Positions 1 through 4,282 of a stretch of DNA of 6,037 nt are shown here, in pieces; positions within the stretch are counted from its first letter, which is position 1, and every line of letters begins with the position of its first letter. Under the pieces are notes generated by a model. The model was not told the origin of the DNA, did no database searches, and saw nothing but the letters and a program-made list of their open reading frames with translations. Source of the stretch: Nostoc sp. CHAB 5715. GTDB lineage: Bacteria; Cyanobacteriota; Cyanobacteriia; Cyanobacteriales; Nostocaceae. Position numbers and translations under genes: made by a program. The stretch is taken from assembly GCF_020829685.1 (NCBI RefSeq), contig NZ_JAIVFR010000432.1, positions 1-6,037 of the forward strand. Reading direction: 5' to 3'.

Positions 1-194
1 TTAATAATAAGCTCAAGTTAATTAAAAGGCTTGGATATGGCTTTCGTAACTTTAGCAATTTTAGATTACGCAGCTTATTAAACTGGCATTTTACTATTAA
101 TTATCCATAAAAGTAACCGAAGAACCAAAAAATTTAAATGATCACCTGGTTGGTGGCGTAACTTATTTAGAGAAGCTTGCATTTTCAATTTACC

Positions 195-299
195 TTAGTC
201 GCAGCAGTACAATCCAATAGCCAAATGTTTGGCAATGGAAGCAAGATAAGTAGATCCACAATCTTCTTCAATATGTTGTGCAACAACTTGGTATCTCAT
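195..299 (-). pseudogene. Decayed N-terminal fragment of a C39-peptidase (bacteriocin-processing) ABC transporter
   Basis: The 34-codon reading frame begins MRYQVVAQHIEEDCGSTYLA and continues SIAKH. From memory of the family, this resembles the start of cyanobacterial peptidase-C39 ABC transporters (pattern YQVV.QH.EEDCG..CLA.IAKHYG). These cut leaders after a double glycine and export the peptide; Cys14 would be the catalytic cysteine. The start is supported by GGAG six bases upstream (complement of 306-309). After IAKH the frame reads LAIGLYCCD and stops. Restoring one base near 222-226 (CAT-TTGGC to CAT-TATGGC) gives YGYWIVLLRLR, which fits the expected KHYG......RLR, so a single-base deletion is inferred. 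I see no peptidase, membrane or ATPase sequence in 1-190, so the rest of the gene, normally several hundred residues, is lost. The frame can be extended upstream to 497, but that part runs through a repeat element and is not considered coding. The family assignment rests on about 25 residues. Confidence 0.6.
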
Positions 300-322
300 T
301 TCACACTCCAGTATCCAATAAC

Positions 323-364
323 ATTGGGACAGAACCCAAAAAAATAGCAGGGTTTTGTCCCAAT
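323..364. repeat. Hairpin with 15-bp arms beside the transporter relic
   Basis: The arms attgggacagaaccc (323-337) and gggttttgtcccaat (350-364) are inverted complements with one G-T wobble and a 12-base AT-rich loop. The motif gggttttgtccc recurs at 544-555. The string cccaatactg (359-368) is matched by its complement cagtattggg (537-546), so this hairpin and its partner bracket the element at 387-507. It looks like part of a composite dispersed cyanobacterial repeat rather than a terminator. Confidence 0.6.
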
Positions 365-386
365 ACTGCGTAGGTTTTGAAGATTT

Positions 387-507
387 GTAGGTTGGGTTGA
401 ACATTCGTGTTACCCAACAAAGCCTTGATAATGTTGGGTTACCCTGCGGGAAGCCCTTCTCTTCGAGAGGCAATGCCTTCGGATCTACGTTCCTCAACCC
501 AACCTAC
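387..507. repeat. 121-bp dispersed repeat with 13-bp terminal inverted repeats (gtaggttgggttg type)
   Basis: The element starts with gtaggttgggttg (387-399) and ends with its exact complement caacccaacctac (495-507). Inside, acccaaca (412-419) and tgttgggt (432-439) form a second inverted repeat. The same terminal motif bounds a second element at 1803-1876. It encodes no transposase, so it is a non-autonomous palindromic element of a kind common in filamentous cyanobacteria. It lies between the collagen-like gene and the transporter relic. Confidence 0.7.
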
Positions 508-594
508 TCCAGAGTGATTTTTCAGGCTTAACCGAGCAGTATTGGGTTTTGTCCCTGCGTGGTTAAAATTTTGACCAAGAGCCTAGTTGTACTA

Positions 595-921
595 TTATTC
601 CCTTATATTTGCTACTCGGGACAATAGCCTTTCTAAAAGTTTTTTTCTAGTTGTAATTCGTTTGGATCTCTGTACATTTCGTCCAGATACTCCGACTTGT
701 ACAGATACTCCGGCTTGTACAGATACTCCGGCTTGTCCAGGTGCTCCGTCTTGTCCAGGTGCTCCGGCTTGTCCAGGTGCTCCGTCTTGTCCAGGTGCTC
801 CGTCTTGTCCAGGTGCTCCGGCTTGTCCAGTAGTATTAACTATACTCTGACCAGCAGACAAGTTTGCTTCTTCGGTTTCAGTTAGTGAGATAAACATTGG
901 GGATGTTTGAGTGCTTTCCAT
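595..921 (-). CDS. Collagen-like secreted peptide precursor with a bacteriocin-type leader
   Basis: The 108-residue product starts MESTQTSPMFISLTETEEANLSAGQ. Residues 10-25 align without gaps to the leaders of the four plus-strand precursors at 2252-3596 (shared L-T-x-x-E-E-x-x-L-x-x-G), and the first four residues MEST are also shared with three of them. Residues 32-67 are a collagen-type Gly-X-Y repeat built from GAPGQD and GAPGQA. At residues 68 and 74 Val replaces Gly, then Gly returns at 71, 77 and 80. The tail (81-108) is strongly basic (RSKR, TRKK). The core has no Cys. The start has a weak AGGT five bases upstream (complement of 927-930). The cleavage position reads Ala-Gly instead of Gly-Gly, which may weaken processing by a C39 peptidase. 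The gene points toward the transporter relic on the same strand. The leader relation is seen directly; export and function are inferred. The plus-strand frames over the repeat are artefacts of its periodicity. Confidence 0.65.
   Translation of the reverse strand: MESTQTSPMFISLTETEEANLSAGQSIVNTTGQAGAPGQDGAPGQDGAPGQAGAPGQDGAPGQAGVSVQAGVSVQVGVSGRNVQRSKRITTRKKLLERLLSRVANIRE
686..829 (-). repeat. Eight 18-bp tandem repeats encoding the Gly-X-Y core
   Basis: Eight head-to-tail 18-bp units run without gaps at 686, 704, 722, 740, 758, 776, 794 and 812. Five (740-829) are of the type ggtgctccgtcttgtcca, with g or t at one position. The three at 686-739 begin gatactcc instead of ggtgctcc, and two of these also end in aca. 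Because the unit is six codons, gain or loss of units keeps the frame. The divergent units produce the Val-for-Gly changes in the protein. Confidence 0.9.
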
Positions 922-999
922 AGTTAACCTAAATTGCCAATTATCAGTTTTGAACTTTTGACAAAGCTGTTTTCACTTAAGATAACGAGAGCAAGGGCG

Positions 1000-1054
1000 T
1001 ACCAAAATTGTTATATTCCATATCTCAACAGAGGAAATATCGGGAATTTTGGTA
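1000..1054. repeat. 10-bp inverted repeat upstream of the collagen-like gene
   Basis: taccaaaatt (1000-1009) and aattttggta (1045-1054) are exact inverted complements. Between them atattcc and ggaaatat nearly pair, giving an extended imperfect hairpin. It lies about 80-130 bases upstream of the collagen-like gene start, so it could be regulatory, but nothing further supports that. Confidence 0.5.
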
Positions 1055-1061
1055 TCTTTAC

Positions 1062-1115
1062 TTTACTTACTCCAAACTAATAGACAGACTTGCTTATTAG
1101 TTTGGAGTAAGTAAA
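1062..1115. repeat. Perfect 21-bp inverted repeat with 12-base loop
   Basis: The left arm 1062-1082 (beginning tttacttactccaaactaat) is the exact inverted complement of the right arm 1095-1115 (ending attagtttggagtaagtaaa). The loop is 1083-1094. The right arm is followed on the plus strand by a run of A, not T. On the minus strand the stem is followed by GTAAAG. It therefore does not have the shape of a Rho-independent terminator in either direction. Confidence 0.85.
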
Positions 1116-1294
1116 AAAAAAAGAGTTTCGCTATCCACAAGTTATTAGAGAGATTGGCTTCTTCTGTTGGTGCTTAATACAGTAAAGAATGTGCTTTCGA
1201 TGATTTTGGTTATCCCTTAATTGTTGGGATTAAAGTCACGTCATACCAATTCTCTATGAAGAAGCGTCTATAGTGCAAGAAATAAAGAACTAAC

Positions 1295-1321
1295 CGCCAA
1301 GTGCGCCAAGTACACCAAGAA
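1295..1321. repeat. Three 9-bp tandem repeats (cgccaagt. type)
   Basis: The units cgccaagtg, cgccaagta and caccaagaa follow one another without gaps. Short tandem repeats built on 'cgccaag' are frequent in cyanobacterial intergenic DNA. No function is inferred. Confidence 0.6.
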
Positions 1322-1765
1322 ATAAGAAATTAAGAGATTTGGCACAGCTTCACAAAGAAACGGTATCACTCCAAAGTAATAGATATAAACGGTAAAAGAG
1401 TATATTTACTAACTTTGTCTGTATCGCTACATGGTAAGCGCTCAATAATCCGGGGTAAATCGCTCACTGACAAGCCTCAAATGACGTAAAATCGTTCCCG
1501 AAGTGGTTGTCCGCCCCGATTTATTCAGCGGATGCGCTACATGGCTACATGTATTATACGACTGTCGCTAAATAGGTCAAGCAAGTAGTTGTTTAAGAGC
1601 AAACATCTTACATAGTTAGTATTTATACAAATTTAATTAAAAATAAGTTCTTATTTATCAAAAAATCGCAGGCGTTAATCTATATCTATTGATAGATTGA
1701 TATATTGAAAAATATATGCATATCTAAAGGCTTAGTTTTGTTTAAAAAAAATGTATAAGTTAAGC

Positions 1766-1901
1766 CAATATGCTTGGGTTAGCGCCAAAAACCTTAAACT
1801 GCGTAGGTTGGGTTGAGGAACGAAACCCAACATTTCCGGGGTTTTGTTGGGTTGCGCTTTGCTTAACCCAACCTACAATTTTTCTTAACCCAAGCGTATT
1901 G
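1766..1901. repeat. Nested hairpin element containing a second gtaggttgggtt repeat
   Basis: The outer arms are caatatgcttgggtta (1766-1781) and taacccaagcgtattg (1886-1901), complementary except for one wobble. Nested inside is a 74-bp element (1803-1876) that begins gtaggttgggtt and ends with the complement aacccaacctac. It has an internal acccaaca (1835-1842) and tgttgggt (1855-1862). The architecture copies that of 323-555 (hairpin within hairpin), but the outer arms differ in sequence. Confidence 0.7.
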
Positions 1902-2190
1902 TAAGTTAAGCTACTTAGCTATTAATACTGATAAGGTAACGAAAATTCACAGAATTAAACATATAATCAAGCAAATTCAATAACATTTTTTACAGAATTT
2001 GTACCTAAAGAGATTCATAAAACTTAAAACTGGGATTCTGCATTTTTGATAAGTATTTTTATGTAAAAAAATCTAGTTTTTTAATTATTTTATATAACAG
2101 TAAGTTGCAGGAATATAACTTATTTTAATACAATAACGCCTAAGTTTACTTAATTATTCATCGGAAAAAACAATTGTATTTGGGTGAATA

Positions 2191-2219
2191 CTGGTAGTCT
2201 GAAAGTAGAGCTATACAAT
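2191..2219 (+). promoter_or_regulatory. Possible promoter of the four-gene peptide array
   Basis: TACAAT (2214-2219) matches a -10 box in five of six positions. The expected -35 site (ctggta, 2191-2196, 17-base spacing) matches TTGACA poorly, so an activator may be needed. Transcription would start about 25 bases before the first start codon. The -10 lies in a small hairpin (agcta 2209-2213 with tagct 2219-2223). The only support is this motif and its position. Confidence 0.3.
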
Positions 2220-2251
2220 AGCTTGTCTAATCAAATTCATGGAGAAAAATC

Positions 2252-2521
2252 ATGTCTTTTTTCACTGAACTCACTCAAATTGAAGAAACCAGCCTAGTGG
2301 GTGGCAATCGTGGCGGTAATGCCAATGGCGGTCGTGGTGGTCGTGGCGGTCGTGGCGCTCGTGGTGGCGATACCGGAGTCGTTATTGGTGGAGAAAATGC
2401 CGGCGACCTTACTAAGAGTGGCAATGGTGATGGCGGTGCTGGCGGTGCTGGCGGTCTTGGCGGTGTTGGCGGCAAGGGTGGCACTGGCGGTGCTGGCGGC
2501 AATACTACCGGCGGCATATAG
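2252..2521 (+). CDS. Gly/Arg-rich double-glycine-leader peptide precursor, copy 1
   Basis: This 89-residue product is the first of four tandem paralogues. The leader (1-18) reads MSFF then TELTQIEETSLVGG and ends in Gly17-Gly18, the classic cut site for C39-peptidase exporters. The predicted core is 71 residues: an RGG-rich block, a short hydrophobic centre (DTGVVIGG), a variable stretch (ENAGDLTKSGNGDG), then Gly-Gly-X triplets ending NTTGGI. It has no Cys and few Ser or Thr, so lanthipeptide or azole formation is unlikely, and an unmodified peptide is inferred. GGAGA (2241-2245) sits six bases before ATG. An earlier ATG at 2239 meets a stop after nine codons. It differs from copies 2-4 by a shorter N-terminus (MSFF for MESTLF) and a distinct C-terminus. 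It stops seven bases before the position where the other copies stop in the shared 3' sequence. The exported product could be a bacteriocin, a signal or a structural peptide. Confidence 0.85.
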   Translation: MSFFTELTQIEETSLVGGNRGGNANGGRGGRGGRGARGGDTGVVIGGENAGDLTKSGNGDGGAGGAGGLGGVGGKGGTGGAGGNTTGGI

Positions 2522-2616
2522 TGTCTAGGAAGCGTGGTCTGAAAGGCTCGAGTGTCAAGCTGGCACAAAAATAGAGCTTTGGTAGCTGAGGTTGATTTAT
2601 CTTTTGGAGAGCAAAA

Positions 2617-2883
2617 ATGGAAAGCACACTGTTTACTGAACTTACTCAAATTGAAGAAACCAGCCTAGTGGGTGGCAATCGTGGCGGTGATGCCAATGGC
2701 GGTCGTGGCGGTCGTGGCGGTCGTGGCGCTCGTGGTGGCGATACCGGAGTCGTTATTGGTGGAAAAAATGCCGGCAACTTTGCTAATAGTGGCAATGGTG
2801 CTGGCGGTGCCGGTGGTGCCGGTGGTGCCGGTGGTGCTGGCGGTGCTGGCGGCAAGGGTGGCGATGGCGGCAATAGTGTCTAG
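2617..2883 (+). CDS. Gly/Arg-rich double-glycine-leader peptide precursor, copy 2
   Basis: 88 residues. The leader is MESTLF plus TELTQIEETSLVGG, with the predicted cut after Gly20. In the 68-residue core, Arg22, 30, 33, 36 and 39 form the RGG block. GGDTGVVIGG spans about 40-49, and the variable segment is KNAGNFANSGNG. Residues 62-85 are six AGG triplets followed by KGG and DGG, the most regular Gly-Gly-X run of the four copies. The Ala codons within this run are split between gcc and gct, which suggests local expansion by slippage or unequal exchange. GGAGAG (2606-2611) is five bases before ATG. The 95-base spacer before it is almost the same as those before copies 3 and 4. No Cys is present. 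Confidence 0.86.
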   Translation: MESTLFTELTQIEETSLVGGNRGGDANGGRGGRGGRGARGGDTGVVIGGKNAGNFANSGNGAGGAGGAGGAGGAGGAGGKGGDGGNSV

Positions 2884-2971
2884 GAAGCGTGGTCTGAACG
2901 GCTCGAGTGTCAAGCTGGCACAAAAATAGAGCTTTGGTAGCTGAGGTTAATTTATCTTTTGGAGAGCAAAA

Positions 2972-3238
2972 ATGGAAAGCACACTGTTTACTGAACTGAC
3001 TCAAATTGAAGAAACCAGCCTAGTGGGTGGCAATCGTGGTGGTGATGCCAATGGCGGTCGTGGCGGTCGTGGCGGTCGTGGCGCTCGTGGTGGCGATACC
3101 GGAGTCGTTATTGGTGGCGGAAATGCCGGCAATCTTGATGCTAGTGGCAATGGTGCTGGCGGCAAGGGTGGCGTTGGCGCTGCTGGCGGTGCTGGCGGTG
3201 CTGGCGGTACTGGCGGCAAGGGTGGTAATGTTGCCTAG
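2972..3238 (+). CDS. Gly/Arg-rich double-glycine-leader peptide precursor, copy 3
   Basis: 88 residues, with a leader identical in sequence to those of copies 2 and 4 (cut after Gly20). The RGG block and DTGVVIGG centre are unchanged from copy 2. The variable segment is GNAGNLDASGNG. The following region reads AGGKGGVGAAGG, breaking the strict Gly-Gly-X pattern, and the end is TGGKGGNVA. This C-terminus and the first bases after the stop are shared with copy 4, marking these two as the most recent duplicates. GGAGAG (2961-2966) lies five bases before ATG. The gene follows copy 2 after 88 bases of near-identical spacer, and the same terminator probably serves the whole array. Confidence 0.86.
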   Translation: MESTLFTELTQIEETSLVGGNRGGDANGGRGGRGGRGARGGDTGVVIGGGNAGNLDASGNGAGGKGGVGAAGGAGGAGGTGGKGGNVA

Positions 3239-3326
3239 AAACCGTGGTCTGAACGGCTCGAGTGTCAAGCTGGCACAAAAATAGAGCTTTGGTAGCTGAG
3301 GTTAATTTATCTTTTGGAGAGCAAAA

Positions 3327-3596
3327 ATGGAAAGCACACTGTTTACTGAACTGACTCAAATTGAAGAAACCAGCCTAGTGGGTGGCAATCGTGGCGGTGA
3401 TGCCAATGGCGGTCGTGGCGGTCGTGGCGGTCGTGGCGGTCGTGGTGGCGATACCGGAGTCGTTATTGGTGACGGCGGAAATGCCGGCAACCTGACTGAT
3501 AGTGGGAATGGTAAGGGCGGTGCTGGCGGTCTTGGCGCTGCTGGCGGTGCTGGCGGTGCTGGCGGTACTGGCGGCAAGGGTGGTAATGTTGCCTAG
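3327..3596 (+). CDS. Gly/Arg-rich double-glycine-leader peptide precursor, copy 4
   Basis: 89 residues, with the same MESTLF leader and Gly19-Gly20 site. The core differs from the other copies in three places. GGR replaces GAR, so the RGG block has no alanine interruption. One residue is inserted (VVIGDGGNAG). The variable segment is NLTDSGNGKGGAGGLGAAGG. The C-terminus TGGKGGNVA equals that of copy 3. GGAGAG (3316-3321) lies five bases before ATG. This is the last copy: the repeated spacer continues for only about 25 bases after the stop before diverging into the structured region that ends in the terminator. The role is as for the other copies, an exported small Gly-rich peptide of unknown activity. 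Confidence 0.86.
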   Translation: MESTLFTELTQIEETSLVGGNRGGDANGGRGGRGGRGGRGGDTGVVIGDGGNAGNLTDSGNGKGGAGGLGAAGGAGGAGGTGGKGGNVA

Positions 3597-3763
3597 AAAC
3601 CGTGTCTGAACGGCTTCTGTGTCATGACCTCAAAGCAATGATTGAGATGCCTGGGCGTATTGGCTTTAAGAAGTCTCACCGGATGGTGTCCGGCAAGACC
3701 TTTCTAGAACCAACTGCCTGGAGGAAGTCCCAGGCTTGGTTAGCTGGTGTCTCAGTAGTCTGG
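3597..3763 (+). other. Structured, apparently non-coding 3' region of the peptide array
   Basis: After copy 4 the DNA folds into several short hairpins: ccgga/tccgg (around 3679-3693), gcctgg/ccaggc (3716-3735) and, within the terminator loop, gctca/tgagc. A GTG-initiated frame spans 3602-3811. It has no ribosome binding site and no recognisable sequence, and it runs into the terminator stem, so I do not call it a gene. It may be a long structured 3' untranslated region or a small RNA precursor. Confidence 0.4.
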
Positions 3764-3835
3764 AGCAGGATTTTTCCTAAAGGTTGCCGCTCAACTTTTG
3801 TGAGCAATTAACCTGGGAAAAAGTCCTGCTTTTTT
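3764..3835 (+). terminator. Rho-independent terminator of the peptide array
   Basis: agcaggatttttcc (3764-3777) pairs with ggaaaaagtcctgct (3816-3830), with one bulged base, and T runs through 3835. The loop carries an inner hairpin (gctca with tgagc). It is correctly placed and oriented to end transcripts from all four precursor genes. Confidence 0.7.
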
Positions 3836-3968
3836 CCGAGGGGAAGTTAATATATTAACTCTTTTCTTTGAACTTGGCAAAAACAATAAGTCCTAAAAAT
3901 TCCTTTAAGGTTTCCCGCAAGGTTTTTTTTAACGTATTGCCCGCACTATAAAAGGTTTGAGAGTCTAA

Positions 3969-4088
3969 GAGGGTGTTTTAAAAGTCGGACAGGTTGTAAA
4001 AAAGCTCTCTCGGTATACGCTGTGAATAGATAGTAGACAGCACCGAGAGAGCAACATGAGTAAAGCATACCCGGATTATTACGATTAG
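3969..4088 (+). mobile_element. Left-end fragment of an IS5-like insertion sequence with broken transposase start
   Basis: gagggtgttttaaaagt (3969-3985) resembles the terminal inverted repeats of cyanobacterial IS5-family elements as I recall them. A frame from ATG 4056 reads MSKAYP, the usual beginning of such transposases, then DYYD and stop. The matching part ends near 4073. No right end or further transposase sequence is visible downstream, so this is a remnant. The assignment depends on a short N-terminal match and the terminal motif. Confidence 0.5.
3998..4052 (-). terminator. Hairpin at the IS end, terminator-shaped on the minus strand
   Basis: gctctctcggt (4004-4014) and accgagagagc (4042-4052) pair perfectly, with an inner gctgt/acagc stem (4019-4023, 4037-4041). 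On the minus strand the stem is followed by six T (plus-strand A at 3998-4003). On the plus strand its right arm contains the GAGAGAG that would be the ribosome binding site for the ATG at 4056. Transcripts reading in from outside would therefore hide it, as known for IS10 and IS50. Confidence 0.5.
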
Positions 4089-4282
4089 AGATTTTTTTGC
4101 AACACAACCATAATTTCTGTATAACAGCAAGATGAGAGGAGAAGCCCCTTTAAAAGCGGTACTAATGCCCACGATCAAGCCGACAATAAAATCGTCATAC
4201 GTCATATTTTTAGCATTTAGTCGATTGATTCAGTGATACTTTTCGGGTCAACATTTTCTGAAGGATATTATTTAATTAGTTT

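Larger units (their letters stand above)
922..2251. other. Long AT-rich intergenic region without a supported gene
   Basis: About 1.3 kb separates the divergently oriented collagen-like gene and four-gene array. I found no open frame with a credible start, ribosome binding site or recognisable product on either strand. It contains the inverted repeats at 1000-1054 and 1062-1115, a 9-bp tandem repeat at 1295-1321 and a nested hairpin element at 1766-1901. The stretch 1400-1600 is somewhat richer in GC than its surroundings and repeats cgctacatgg. It could be old coding DNA, but no product is readable. The final 500 bases are very AT-rich and should carry the promoter of the peptide array. Confidence 0.6.
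2252..3626 (+). repeat. Tandem array of four gene-plus-spacer units (about 355 bp each)
   Basis: Start codons are spaced 365, 355 and 355 bases apart. The spacers (about 88 bases, from the shared stop to the next ATG) differ at only a handful of positions, for example gaaag against gaacg and ttgatt against ttaatt. The non-coding DNA is thus as conserved as the leaders. Variation is concentrated in the second half of each core. This fits recent duplication or gene conversion, with the core free to vary. Each gene keeps its own ribosome binding site, and no terminator lies between copies. Confidence 0.9.

Noticed and set aside
78..182. Minus-strand 34-codon frame beginning MQASLNKLRHQPGDH, downstream of the transporter relic
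   Set aside because: It is short, unrecognised, with a poorly spaced AAGG, in AT-rich DNA; more likely chance or decayed sequence.
300..497. In-frame upstream extension of the transporter relic to an ATG at 497
   Set aside because: The extension runs through the inverted-repeat element at 387-507 and the hairpin at 323-364, has no ribosome binding site, and the internal ATG at 299 has a good GGAG.
740..829. Possible CRISPR array because of regular short repeats
   Set aside because: The units are contiguous with no spacers and encode an in-frame protein repeat.
587..885. Plus-strand frames over the collagen-like repeat (Cys/Pro/Thr or Tyr/Ser/Cys repeats)
   Set aside because: The 18-bp period leaves several frames open automatically. 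Only the minus-strand frame has a leader homologous to other peptides in the window.
1062..1115. Rho-independent terminator
   Set aside because: The homopolymer run is A on the plus strand after the stem, and no T run follows on the minus strand.
2275..3577. Pro-rich, Thr/Ala-rich and Val/Ala-rich frames overlapping the four-gene array
   Set aside because: They are by-products of GGN-rich repeats, lack ribosome binding sites, and do not conserve starts as the Gly-rich frame does.
3602..3811. 69-codon frame starting at GTG after copy 4
   Set aside because: It has no ribosome binding site and no recognisable sequence. It overlaps several hairpins and the left arm of the terminator.
3904..3930. 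Terminator-like ccttta...aagg followed by eight T
   Set aside because: The pairing is only about four base pairs, with a strong terminator already present about 80 bases upstream.
3978..4205. Minus-strand 75-codon hydrophobic frame (MTYDDFIVGLIVGIS...)
   Set aside because: Its second half is the reverse of the IS fragment and its hairpin, and its start has no convincing ribosome binding site. The first 35 residues could be a truncated membrane protein but cannot be supported.
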